Translations under genes and position numbers: made by a program
In this document: piece by piece, positions 1 to 9,300 of the stretch
Layout of the letters: each line of letters begins with the position of its first letter
Position numbering within the stretch: position 1 is the stretch's first letter
Notes under the pieces: model-generated
The model's database searches: none
The model's input: only the letters and a program-made list of their open reading frames with translations
Told to the model about the DNA's origin: nothing
Origin: an uncultured Bacilli bacterium
GTDB taxonomy: Bacteria > Bacillota_I > Bacilli_A > RF39 > UBA660
Reading direction: 5' to 3'
Assembly: GCA_947629815.1 (NCBI GenBank)
Contig: CANRFG010000005.1
Span: forward strand, 1 to 59,482
Length of the DNA: 59,482 nt

Positions 1-2
1 TA

Positions 3-3000
3 TTTACTTTCTTAATGGGTTCAGTTCCAGCATTTGCTCGTGAAATGACATTACAAGAATTAGGTAAAGAAGCAAGTAAAATTCAAAAAGATGCAGGTTA
101 TGTTTACATAATTGGTGATTATGCATTTACATCAAAGTTTAACATAAAAACAGAAGATATTATGTTGGCTTCTACAACTTTGAAAATACAAAATCCAACA
201 GATTCAAAAAAAATGGTTATAAATCAAATTACAAGAACTTATAATGACAGTTATGAACCAACAGGTTGGACAAAAGGAACAAATGCTTTAGGAACAACAG
301 TTTTACCTGAAAAATTTAACATAAGTTATATTGACTATGTAATTCAACCTGATAAATCTAAGGCAGAAATTAATATAGATCTTTCAAATGATAAATTTTC
401 TGAATATAAAGATGTTTTAACTAAAGCATTAGGTTTTAAAGCTGATGAAGCATATGGTGATGGAAAATTAGATTTTAAAGATGGAAAAGTAAGTGGATTA
501 CTTTTACAAGATACAAAAATAACACTTAGTGCTTCAGATCAAGCAAAATATAAAAATCCAAAATATTTCTTTGCTTATGTATTAGAAGTACCAAATGCAA
601 GTTCAAAAACAAAAATAACTACATCTGGTATGGGTCACAATGGAGAAATAAAATGGGATAGTTTTGATATACAAGATGAAGAAGGAAAAACTCTAGGTGT
701 AGTAGTATTAGTACCTGTAGATCCTACTGAATGGGAAAAAGATAAAGATAAAACTTTAACTATTACAGTAGATGTTGATGGAGAAGGAAAATACTATGAA
801 CCTGTAGATTATAAATTAGATTTAAGTGGATTAAAATTCCAACAAGATTCAACAGCAACATTAGCAGATACTACTAATGGTGTATCACAAGAAGATTTAG
901 ATACTTTAGAAAATTGGGGATATACTTTCCCAACTAATAAGAAGTATAATTTAACACAAGATGGTGCAAATGCTAATAATTATAAATTAACAGGAAAAAT
1001 TGAACCACAACTTCTTAACGCAAATGGTTGGAGTAAAGAGGAACAAAATGGATATTTCTTCTTATTCACACTTAAGAAACCTGATGAGTTAGAAAGTGTA
1101 CCAGAAGGAGTTAAAGTAACAGTAACAGGAGATGAAACTAAAACTTTTGGTAAAGAATACTTTAATGAAGAAGGTATATTTGTAGACTTATTTAAATTAA
1201 ATCCTAATTGTGAAAGTGATTGCAAAATTACAATCAAAGTTGATTGGGATGGAGATGGAGAAGAATATTTAGAATCTAAAGAAATTACAATAAGCTATAA
1301 TAAGAAAGACTTAGTTTTTGAAAAATCATCTAAGTTTAGTGTAGAATCTATTGATAATTCTGGAGAGACTGCACTTGATGAAGCTTATGGTTGGAAAAAG
1401 CCAGATAAATTTGGGGTTAAATTTGATACTACAGGAACAACTGTAAAAGTAACAGGATTATTACCAATATTAGAATCATTTGGTGAGAAACATCCATTTG
1501 AAGAAGATGAAGCAACAGGATATTACTTACCATTTGTAATTAAAACTTTAGATAAAACAACTAATGGAAGTGATAAAGTAACTGTTCAATTTATCCATAA
1601 AGGAGAAGAAGGTAAAACTATTACATCTGAATCTTTTGATGGAAATGATGTACTTTATATTTTAAGACATCTTGATAAAAAAGCTACAGATAGAACATTT
1701 GAAATTGTAGTAGATATGGATGGAGACGGAGAAGAGTATGCTCCATACACAATTACATTTGATTGGAGTGAATTAAAACTTCAAGAAAAAACAGTTGCTG
1801 AAGTTAAAGTTGATAGTGCATCAGCAACTGATAAAGAACAATTAAAAGGATATGGTTATAAATCTGAAGTTAATTCAGATGTTAAAATTTCTGGAACTGC
1901 TGGAAATTATACATTAGAAGGTAAATTAGTTGAACAAGTACTTAAAGAAAATGTTTTCACTAATAATACAGGGTACTATTTTGATTTTACATTTAAATTA
2001 CCAGAAGGTGTAAAACCTGAAAATGTTAAAATATCACATTTAACTGATGAAACTTTAAATAATAATGGTAAAATTAAAAAAACATTTAAGGATAGTGAAT
2101 ATGACAAAGAAGATAATAGTTTAACAATTCTTTATCAATTCACAGAAGATCCTAATTGCAAAGGTAACTCTGGAAATTGTAAATTATATTACAGTGTAGA
2201 TTACGATGGTGAAGGTGATGAATATCTACCTACATTAGTAACAATAGATTATAGCAAACTTACTTTTGAAAAATCATCATTATTTACTGTAGTAGCAATA
2301 GATGATACTAATAAGAGTCAATATGACGATGATGGTTGGTATAATGAAGAAGATGGTTATTCCGTAAGTGTAGTAAAAGATGATAAAGATCCAAATAAGT
2401 ATAAAGTAAGTGGAGTTTTACCAAAACTTGAAGATAGTGATTGGGATGGTAATGATGCACCATTCGAAGATAATGGAAGTTTACTTTACTATTTAGGACT
2501 AGGACTTAAGTTAACAAATGCTCCCGAAGATTATAATTCTCAAGGAGATAAAAAAATTAATATTTTATTTGAACATGATGCAGAAAGTAATAATTTTAAG
2601 AAACTTTTTGGTAGTGACTTTGATAAATCTTCAACTGTTTATATTTTAAAAGCATTAAAAGCAACTAATGAAGATGGTTCACATCTTAAAGGTAGTGAAA
2701 AATGGTTTACTATTACAGTTGATTTAGATGGTGATGACAATGATGAATATGCTCCATATGAAGTAACAATTGATTATAGTGAATTGAAATTTCAAGATTC
2801 TTCTTCTGGTGCTAGTTTCGATTTATTAGATACAGAAAATTTAGATGATAATTCTCCAGAGAAAGAAGAACTAGAAGGATATGATTTTGATTCAACAACA
2901 GTAAAAGAAGTAAAAGCTAAATTAAATCATGAACAACCTGATAGAGAACCTTATATCGAAGGAATTGAAGGTACAATTAAAGAGCAAACTTTACAAAGTG

Positions 3001-6000
3001 GTTTTACAAATAATAAAGGATATTTTGTACCCATTAAAATATCAGTTCCAAAAGATGAAGATTGGTTTGCAGATTATAAAAATACTTGGAAATTGATATT
3101 AAATACTGAAAGTGGAAAGGAGAAGACTTATCAGCCAACTCCTGAAGAATATGAACAAGGTTGGGTAATGGTTTTATTTAGATTAGATGATAAGTCTACT
3201 AAAGAAATTAAATATAAAATCGATTTTGATGGAGATGGAGATGCTTTCTTACCAGATGAGTATACAATTGATTATAGCGAATTAAAATTTGAAGAAGCAC
3301 ATAAATTAACATTTAATGGGCTAAAAACAGGGTTAACAGTATATGATGGTGATACAATTACAGAAGATATGTTACCAGAAGATACACCAGAGGTTTCTGA
3401 TGCATATCATAATTTTGCTTATTGGGCAAATGAAGAAGGTACAAATATTGTAGGTACAAAAATTACTTCTGATACAGAAGATAATATAACTTTAGAACCA
3501 CATTGGAATTTGTATTCAGATAAATTTATAGCTGATGTTCTTGAAGATTTGAATAAAACAGAAGATTCGAAATCAGAAGACTTTAGTAGTGAATTTAAAA
3601 TCGAAGATTATGTAGAAAATAGTGGAGAAATTACTATTACAGTAATTGATCCTACAACTAAATTATCAAGAATGAATGATACAAGCATTCCAGGGGCAAT
3701 AGCTTATATATTATCAAAAGATGAAATTAACGAAATAACATTATCAGTTAATGGAGAAGAAAAAACATTTACAAAAAATGGTATAGAAGACCAAGCAGAA
3801 TTAAAGAAAGCTATTCAAGATGGCGCAAAAGAATTATACTCAAAAATATTAAAAGAAAATTTTGGTGATAAAACTGATGAAGATGTAACTTTAGGAGAAA
3901 TTGCTAATAAAGAAGGATATGAGAGTTTCACATTGAAATTTAATCCAGAAAAAGTTTCAAAAACAGTTACACTTGTAAAAGCACCTGCTCAACAAGGAAT
4001 TTCACTTGCAAGTAATATAGAAGTACCAACTGATTACAAGTTTACATTTGAATCAGATATGGTTGTTGTAAAAACACAACAAGAATTAGAAAATGCATTA
4101 AGTAGTAAGGCAGAACATATATTTATAGGTGATAATTTTGAAGTTAATAAAACTATAGATATTAATAGAAAAGTAGTAATAAGTGGAAATGAAAAATATA
4201 CTATAACTGCTGGAAGTAATGTTGACACAATATTTACTGTAAAATCTATGGGAGTAACTATTGATACGATTAAATTAGCGAATGCAAAAACATCAATTGT
4301 TGTTGAAAGTAACGGAAATTTAGTATCAACAGGATTAGAAATTAGTGTAACAGGTGCAGAAGCTGGTATAGAAGTTAAAACAGGAGGAACTTTCACAGGA
4401 AGTGAAATAACTTATGAAGGTGAAAAATATAGTAAACCTTTAGTTAAAGCACAAGATAGTGCAACTGTTAATGTAACTAATATTAAAAAAGAAATTTCTA
4501 AACCTATTACAATGCAAGAAGTTAAAAGATATGAAAAACCAAGCAGTGATATAGTTTCAAACTATATTGGAGATGAATTAATTAACAAAGAGGGTTATAA
4601 TTACAAAAATTATTATAATGACCCTGATGTGGAACACAATTTTATAAAAATAGTTTATAGTGGAGACCGTGTTACTACATCTTATCCAATTTCATTTACA
4701 AGATGGTTTGACAAAGAACATCCTGATAAAATTGAACCAGATGATGATATAAAATATTTAACTACATATAGTGATGCTTTAGCAGATTACACTATTGAAG
4801 CTTGGGTAAAAGGAGCTGAAAGCTATGAAAAAGGTAAGGTTCCACAACCAACAGAAGATACTTACTATGGAGCTGATTTAAAAGCAACTTACCACGCAGA
4901 AGTAACTACTGTAAAAGATGAGCAACAATTAAAAGAAGCAGTGAGTGAAAAGGGTGTTCATAGTGTAATTATAGTTGAAGGAAAAATTTCATTAACGAGT
5001 GAATTAAATATTGAAAAAGACAATATTACAATTATTGGAGTAAATTCAAAAGGAATTAAGAATTATGCTACTATTGAGGGTAAAATAAAAGTATCTTCAG
5101 ATGATGTACATTTTGAAAAAATTAATATTATAGGTAATTCAAGTACTGAAGATGAAAATCAAAATGTTATTACTGTTGAAGGAACAGGATTTAGTACTTA
5201 TCAAGCAAATGTTAGTGCAAATGCAATAACTGGAGGAAAAAATTGGCATAGTTTAGTCGAATTTACACATGAAAATCCAAGTACTATTATTTACTTTGGT
5301 AATTTTGAAGGCTCTAATGCTGAAATGATAATTAATTTTGAAAAAGCAATAGGTAATTCTTCTAAAATTGTAGGGAATAATTTTAATGGGGCTTTAGAAA
5401 CAAAAGAATTTATTTATATAAATGCTATTGATAATGATGCTAATATTGAAATTAGGCAACAAACTGCAACTTTTGTAGGTCAAAATGAATATGGTATTAG
5501 GATTAAAGCACCTAAAGAAAAAACAACTGCTAAAATTAGTTTAGGTTCATTCTGGGCTAATAGTCTTAATAAAACTCTTAAAATAGGAATTGATGTAACT
5601 GACACTGATTATGATGCATCTGGATTCACTTTCGAAGCAGGCGCTATATTTGAAGATAAAATAAAAATTGAATATATTGATGCTGAAGGTCATACTTCAG
5701 AAACTAATCCAAAAGGTGTTACATATAATGCAACACTTAAAATTGGAGATAAAATAGTATCTTCTAATATTCCAGAATCTGCAACTATTTCAGGTTTAAC
5801 TAAAAATGGTAATACATATTCTGGATTAGTAAGTCAAAGTGTTGATGGTAAATTTTATTTACCATTGACACTAACATCAAGTAAATTTGATGATAGAGTA
5901 TCTACAGTAACTGTTACAGACCCAAATGGTAATAGCGAGGAATATTTATATTCTTCAAGAAGTAATAATGGTGTAGCAATAAGTAGTGCTAATACAATGC

Positions 6001-6878
6001 AATTAAACTTAGAGGCTATAAAATCTTCAAAAATTAGTAATGAAGCTGGAAAAGTTTATAATATTGCTATTGATTATAATGGTGATAAAAAAATAGATAA
6101 TACATATACAATTGATTATAGTGGTGTAGAAACTTTAGAAGAAAAAATTAATGCAGCAGCGCAAAATACATTAAATTCTAAAAGTTTTACAGTAAAAAAA
6201 GATAATCATATAAATGGTTATACTGAAGCTTTTACTTATAAATTTAATAATGACTTAGGTTTAACTCATTTAATATCTGATAAAGATAATGTAGAAGAAT
6301 ATACATTCTCTTTAAAGTATGTTGGAAAAGAAAATTCTAAAGCTAGTGTAGTAACAAGAAAACAAACTAAACATGAAGAAGGAAAAGTATATATCAATGA
6401 TTGGGAATATATTCATCCAATTCAAGTAGGTCGCACTATTCAAGAAGTTACAATGCTAACTGATGTTATGGGAGAAACTTATATCAATGCTATAGATAAA
6501 GTAAAATTAGCTGAAGGAAAAGCACATACTTATATAGCAACTTTAAATAGAGACAAATATAATGATTGGGTAAAAAAGAATTATCTTTCAAACTCAAAAT
6601 ATAGTTCTGCTGAATGGGCTTTAGATGATACAGTAGAAGTTGAAGTTGAACTAGATGATAATGAACAATATATAAAGAGCATAAAAACAAGTCAAAAAAG
6701 TTCAGATAATACATTTAATGTTTCTTTTGAAAATGTAAATTCAACTGACATAAAAGCACCAAAAGAATTTTTAGCAGAAAATGACAAAGCTCTTACTGAA
6801 CAAGATATCATTGATTTTTATAACAAAGGAATCAAATGGTGGGAAGATTATACAGGAGCTACTGTATATTCAGAATAA
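3..6878 (+). CDS. Giant secreted repeat-containing surface protein, 5' end outside window
   Basis: The reading frame is open to the left edge. The codons before the first Met (position 15) continue hydrophobically into VPAFA|RE, the end of a signal peptide with an AxA-type cleavage site, so this is the 3' part of a longer gene and position 15 is not the real start. About 2290 residues are visible. Six repeats of roughly 160 residues end in an acidic loop D-x-D-G-[DE]-G followed by an I-D-Y-S-[EK]-L-K-F-type strand (about residues 252, 407, 565, 727, 901 and 1069). Next come an InlB/Listeria-Bacteroides-repeat-like segment (about 1096-1170) and two beta-helix-like stretches (about 1350-1480 and 1630-1860). 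No LPxTG or terminal membrane anchor is seen. The only four cysteines form two close pairs in repeats 2 and 4. Secretion is well supported. Adhesin or surface-coat function is inference. Confidence 0.85.
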   Translation, partial: FTFLMGSVPAFAREMTLQELGKEASKIQKDAGYVYIIGDYAFTSKFNIKTEDIMLASTTLKIQNPTDSKKMVINQITRTYNDSYEPTGWTKGTNALGTTVLPEKFNISYIDYVIQPDKSKAEINIDLSNDKFSEYKDVLTKALGFKADEAYGDGKLDFKDGKVSGLLLQDTKITLSASDQAKYKNPKYFFAYVLEVPNASSKTKITTSGMGHNGEIKWDSFDIQDEEGKTLGVVVLVPVDPTEWEKDKDKTLTITVDVDGEGKYYEPVDYKLDLSGLKFQQDSTATLADTTNGVSQEDLDTLENWGYTFPTNKKYNLTQDGANANNYKLTGKIEPQLLNANGWSKEEQNGYFFLFTLKKPDELESVPEGVKVTVTGDETKTFGKEYFNEEGIFVDLFKLNPNCESDCKITIKVDWDGDGEEYLESKEITISYNKKDLVFEKSSKFSVESIDNSGETALDEAYGWKKPDKFGVKFDTTGTTVKVTGLLPILESFGEKHPFEEDEATGYYLPFVIKTLDKTTNGSDKVTVQFIHKGEEGKTITSESFDGNDVLYILRHLDKKATDRTFEIVVDMDGDGEEYAPYTITFDWSELKLQEKTVAEVKVDSASATDKEQLKGYGYKSEVNSDVKISGTAGNYTLEGKLVEQVLKENVFTNNTGYYFDFTFKLPEGVKPENVKISHLTDETLNNNGKIKKTFKDSEYDKEDNSLTILYQFTEDPNCKGNSGNCKLYYSVDYDGEGDEYLPTLVTIDYSKLTFEKSSLFTVVAIDDTNKSQYDDDGWYNEEDGYSVSVVKDDKDPNKYKVSGVLPKLEDSDWDGNDAPFEDNGSLLYYLGLGLKLTNAPEDYNSQGDKKINILFEHDAESNNFKKLFGSDFDKSSTVYILKALKATNEDGSHLKGSEKWFTITVDLDGDDNDEYAPYEVTIDYSELKFQDSSSGASFDLLDTENLDDNSPEKEELEGYDFDSTTVKEVKAKLNHEQPDREPYIEGIEGTIKEQTLQSGFTNNKGYFVPIKISVPKDEDWFADYKNTWKLILNTESGKEKTYQPTPEEYEQGWVMVLFRLDDKSTKEIKYKIDFDGDGDAFLPDEYTIDYSELKFEEAHKLTFNGLKTGLTVYDGDTITEDMLPEDTPEVSDAYHNFAYWANEEGTNIVGTKITSDTEDNITLEPHWNLYSDKFIADVLEDLNKTEDSKSEDFSSEFKIEDYVENSGEITITVIDPTTKLSRMNDTSIPGAIAYILSKDEINEITLSVNGEEKTFTKNGIEDQAELKKAIQDGAKELYSKILKENFGDKTDEDVTLGEIANKEGYESFTLKFNPEKVSKTVTLVKAPAQQGISLASNIEVPTDYKFTFESDMVVVKTQQELENALSSKAEHIFIGDNFEVNKTIDINRKVVISGNEKYTITAGSNVDTIFTVKSMGVTIDTIKLANAKTSIVVESNGNLVSTGLEISVTGAEAGIEVKTGGTFTGSEITYEGEKYSKPLVKAQDSATVNVTNIKKEISKPITMQEVKRYEKPSSDIVSNYIGDELINKEGYNYKNYYNDPDVEHNFIKIVYSGDRVTTSYPISFTRWFDKEHPDKIEPDDDIKYLTTYSDALADYTIEAWVKGAESYEKGKVPQPTEDTYYGADLKATYHAEVTTVKDEQQLKEAVSEKGVHSVIIVEGKISLTSELNIEKDNITIIGVNSKGIKNYATIEGKIKVSSDDVHFEKINIIGNSSTEDENQNVITVEGTGFSTYQANVSANAITGGKNWHSLVEFTHENPSTIIYFGNFEGSNAEMIINFEKAIGNSSKIVGNNFNGALETKEFIYINAIDNDANIEIRQQTATFVGQNEYGIRIKAPKEKTTAKISLGSFWANSLNKTLKIGIDVTDTDYDASGFTFEAGAIFEDKIKIEYIDAEGHTSETNPKGVTYNATLKIGDKIVSSNIPESATISGLTKNGNTYSGLVSQSVDGKFYLPLTLTSSKFDDRVSTVTVTDPNGNSEEYLYSSRSNNGVAISSANTMQLNLEAIKSSKISNEAGKVYNIAIDYNGDKKIDNTYTIDYSGVETLEEKINAAAQNTLNSKSFTVKKDNHINGYTEAFTYKFNNDLGLTHLISDKDNVEEYTFSLKYVGKENSKASVVTRKQTKHEEGKVYINDWEYIHPIQVGRTIQEVTMLTDVMGETYINAIDKVKLAEGKAHTYIATLNRDKYNDWVKKNYLSNSKYSSAEWALDDTVEVEVELDDNEQYIKSIKTSQKSSDNTFNVSFENVNSTDIKAPKEFLAENDKALTEQDIIDFYNKGIKWWEDYTGATVYSE

Positions 6879-6881
6879 AAA

Positions 6882-6909
6882 AAAGGTGTGATGGCGACAT
6901 TACACCTTT
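6882..6909 (+). terminator. Intrinsic terminator after the giant surface protein
   Basis: A 12-bp stem AAAGGTGTGATG / CATTACACCTTT (one G-T pair) closes on a GCGA tetraloop just after the stop codon. The downstream T-tract is short, so termination may be partial and allow read-through into the thioredoxin-like gene. Confidence 0.7.
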
Positions 6910-6931
6910 ATTTAAAATATAAGGAGGTAAA

Positions 6932-7474
6932 ATGAAAAAACTATTATATATGTTTTTTCTTCTGGTGCTTTTATGTTTACCAACTACATCAAAGGCACTT
7001 GCAACTAACTCTTCTTACAATAACATTGTAGTATATTTCATTTATGAAGATAATTGTAATAGTTGTGATAAAGGAAAAGAATTTTTAGAACAACATTTAA
7101 AAGACAACAATCGTGTTAGAGCAGAATATATTAAAGTTGATAATAATAAAGAATTAAACACAAAACTTAGAAAAGCATTAAATATAAAAAAAGAAGATAC
7201 TCCTTTAATTATAATAGGAACTAATTACTTTATTGGATTCAACAATAAAATTAAAGAAAATCTAACAGAAGCAATAAAATCTTATGAAAATACTGCTGAT
7301 TATTGTGATGTAGTATCAAGAGTACGAAATAATGAAGAAATTAAAGATTGTATAAATTTTAATAAAGATATTTATAAAGAAAAAACACCAACTTTTTTAA
7401 TAATAATTTCAATATTAGGTGGAATTTGTTTAATTACATGTACTTGTTTAATAATCAAGAGAAAAAGTAGATAA
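6932..7474 (+). CDS. Membrane-anchored extracytoplasmic thioredoxin-like protein
   Basis: 180 residues with a strong AAGGAGGT site upstream of the ATG. An N-terminal signal sequence (residues 1-24, ending KALA) is followed by a thioredoxin-fold core with redox motif C42-N-S-C45 and a T-P dipeptide in DTPLIII, the expected cis-proline region. A C-terminal membrane helix (about 152-174) ends in basic residues KRKSR. A second cysteine pair lies around residues 129-143. The family catalyses thiol-disulfide exchange, here predicted on the outer face of the membrane. It sits 53 bp after the giant surface protein, whose only four cysteines form two close pairs, so that protein is a plausible client (inference). 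The exact subfamily is not recognised. Confidence 0.7.
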   Translation: MKKLLYMFFLLVLLCLPTTSKALATNSSYNNIVVYFIYEDNCNSCDKGKEFLEQHLKDNNRVRAEYIKVDNNKELNTKLRKALNIKKEDTPLIIIGTNYFIGFNNKIKENLTEAIKSYENTADYCDVVSRVRNNEEIKDCINFNKDIYKEKTPTFLIIISILGGICLITCTCLIIKRKSR

Positions 7475-7487
7475 TCTACTTTTTTTG
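7462..7487 (+). terminator. Intrinsic terminator overlapping the stop codon of the thioredoxin-like gene
   Basis: The stem AAAAAGTAGA / TCTACTTTTT has a TAA loop that is itself the stop codon, and a T-run follows. Confidence 0.8.
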
Positions 7488-7500
7488 ATTTATAATTTTC

Positions 7501-7529
7501 TTTACAAAAGATATTATTTTATATATAAT
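7501..7529 (+). promoter_or_regulatory. Sigma-A-type promoter for the O-antigen-ligase-like gene
   Basis: TTTACA (7501-7506), 17-bp spacer, TATAAT (7524-7529), followed by the gene's start 37 bp later. Confidence 0.65.
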
Positions 7530-7566
7530 TAAATTATAAATATAAAAATAGTTGGGAGTTATATAA

Positions 7567-8892
7567 ATGGAAAAAGCAATTCAAAAAATAAATTTTATTT
7601 CTATATGTTTTTTAATTATATATACTCCTTTAATATATTTTTTAAAACTTATATTTTCTCCTTTTAAAATATTAAATGGATTTTTATATTTTTATGAAAT
7701 ATTATATTTGTTTATTCCAATAGGAATATTTATATATGTATATAATTTGATAAAGAAAAACATTAAAATAACTAAATATGATATTTTTATATATATATTA
7801 ATAATACTTGGAATAATAGTAACAATAAATGCAGTAGATGTTAAAACATCAATATATGGAGCATATTTAAGAAATGAAGGATTGCTTTCTTTATTAAGTT
7901 ATTATTTATTATTTTTAAATAGTAGAAGTTTAAAAGAAAAAGAAATAAAAAAAATTATAAATATACTTTTTATAGTAGGTATATTTCAATTTATATATAG
8001 TTTTTTACAAGTTTTTGTAAGAGGAGAATATGTTGAAACATTTTCATTAGAAAATATTAATTATATGGCTAGTGGATTTTCAGGTAATCCTAATATGTTA
8101 GGTAGTTATTGTATTTTATTATTGGGTATTTCAATAATGTATTATTTAATATATCATTCAAAAAAATATTTAATTTTAAGTGTAATATTTTATATAAATC
8201 TTATTTTCGCACAATCAACAGGTCCTTTTTTTACATTAATATTTTTATTAATATTTATAATAATATTTTTACATAAGAAAAATATTGATTTAAAAAAAGT
8301 ATACATAATTTTAAGTTTATTTTTTGTTACATTTATACTAGTTAGTAATGTAACAGAATTTTATGTAAGTAAAGTATTTAATGATAAGATAGAAAAAAGT
8401 TATACAATAAAAGGGGATATTTTAAATACGTTGTCATTGTTTTCTAATTCTAGTGGAAATGATAATGAAGTAACAATTGATAATTATGGTTCTGGTAGGT
8501 TTACAATTTGGAAAAATACTATGAAAATAGTTCCTAAATATTTTTGGTTAGGTTCTGGAATTGATAATTTTGGATATGTATATAAACAATCTGTTGATTC
8601 ATATTGTGATAAAGCACATAATGAATATTTACAAATATTAGTAACAGAAGGTATATTTACTTTAATTACTTATTTATCATTATTATTTAATTTATTTATT
8701 GATGGAATTAAGAGTAAAAATAAATTAGTTTGGGTATTACTTATGAGTTTTATAGGTTACGCTGTTCAAGCATTTTTAAATATTAGTAGTGTTTTAGTTG
8801 CGCCTATTTATTTTATAATTATAGGTATGCTTTCAGGATTAATTTATAAAGACAAATATATTAAAATGGAGGTAAAAAATGATAACATTTGA
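7567..8892 (+). CDS. O-antigen ligase / Wzy-like polytopic membrane protein
   Basis: 441 residues, almost entirely hydrophobic helices (about 10-12), with one larger external loop near residues 270-340. In that loop the segment GSGIDNFGYVY...KAHNEYLQ carries the H-N-x-Y-L signature of the O-antigen ligase / Wzy_C family (PF04932). Members join or polymerise undecaprenyl-linked glycans at the outer face of the membrane. The start ATG follows GGGAG at a reasonable distance. It overlaps the CsaA gene by 14 bp, so the two are probably co-transcribed. The substrate cannot be read from sequence. The glycosyltransferase at 27.8 kb and the sugar-phosphate transferase at 30.9 kb could belong to the same surface-glycan pathway, but they are not linked to it. 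Confidence 0.7.
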   Translation: MEKAIQKINFISICFLIIYTPLIYFLKLIFSPFKILNGFLYFYEILYLFIPIGIFIYVYNLIKKNIKITKYDIFIYILIILGIIVTINAVDVKTSIYGAYLRNEGLLSLLSYYLLFLNSRSLKEKEIKKIINILFIVGIFQFIYSFLQVFVRGEYVETFSLENINYMASGFSGNPNMLGSYCILLLGISIMYYLIYHSKKYLILSVIFYINLIFAQSTGPFFTLIFLLIFIIIFLHKKNIDLKKVYIILSLFFVTFILVSNVTEFYVSKVFNDKIEKSYTIKGDILNTLSLFSNSSGNDNEVTIDNYGSGRFTIWKNTMKIVPKYFWLGSGIDNFGYVYKQSVDSYCDKAHNEYLQILVTEGIFTLITYLSLLFNLFIDGIKSKNKLVWVLLMSFIGYAVQAFLNISSVLVAPIYFIIIGMLSGLIYKDKYIKMEVKNDNI

Positions 8893-9205
8893 TGATTTTG
8901 TTAAATTAGATATTAGAGTAGGTACGATAATAGATGCACAAATGTTTGAAAAAGCAATAAAACCTGCATATAAATTAAAAATAGATTTCGGAGAAATTGG
9001 TATTAAAACTTCATCAGCTCAAATAACTAAGTTGTATAAAGAAAAAGATTTGATAGGTAAACAGATTTTAGCAGTTGTTAATTTCCCACCAAAACAAATA
9101 TCAAATTTTATTTCAGAAGTATTAGTTTTAGGTACTTATAGTGAAAATGGAGTAGTATTAATAACCCCTGATATAAAAGTTAGTAATGGTGATAAATTAG
9201 GGTAG
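8879..9205 (+). CDS. csaA: CsaA-like tRNA-binding-domain protein
   Basis: 108 residues, the usual size for CsaA. It is one EMAP-II/tRNA-binding OB-fold domain: DIRVGTII near the start, then KLKIDFGEIGIKTSSAQIT and AVVNFPPKQI, which are characteristic of CsaA. In Bacillus, CsaA is described as an export-related chaperone that binds SecA and preproteins; a role in tRNA handling has also been suggested for the fold. The start codon lies inside the end of the upstream membrane-protein gene, with an AAAATGGAGGT ribosome binding site, which indicates translational coupling. The family assignment is firm. The cellular role is taken from other species. Confidence 0.85.
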   Translation: MITFDDFVKLDIRVGTIIDAQMFEKAIKPAYKLKIDFGEIGIKTSSAQITKLYKEKDLIGKQILAVVNFPPKQISNFISEVLVLGTYSENGVVLITPDIKVSNGDKLG

Positions 9206-9227
9206 TTTGCAAAAAAACTAAAAATAA

Positions 9228-9283
9228 AAAGTTTTGCAAGTGTATTTGCAAAACTTTACAAAAACTGATTTTTGTAGTATTAT
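9228..9283 (+). promoter_or_regulatory. Promoter with two tandem inverted repeats upstream of the DUF4143 ATPase
   Basis: A perfect 12-bp inverted repeat AAAGTTTTGCAA / TTGCAAAACTTT (9228-9239, 9246-9257) abuts a second one, TACAAAAA-CTGA-TTTTTGTA (9257-9276). A promoter fits inside: TTTACA (9255-9260), 17-bp spacer, TATTAT (9278-9283). The second dyad covers the -35 box and spacer, so repressor binding would block transcription. The first dyad could also end the csaA transcript. Confidence 0.55.
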
Positions 9284-9300
9284 TTAATTAGGTGATAAAA

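Noticed and set aside
4034-6714. Antisense open frames of 74 and 120 codons inside the giant surface protein gene
   Set aside because: They lie wholly opposite a long coherent protein, lack ribosome binding sites and have compositions that mirror the sense strand.
3-6878. Sortase-anchored (LPxTG) protein
   Set aside because: The C-terminus ends in an acidic soluble segment without LPxTG, a hydrophobic helix or a basic tail.
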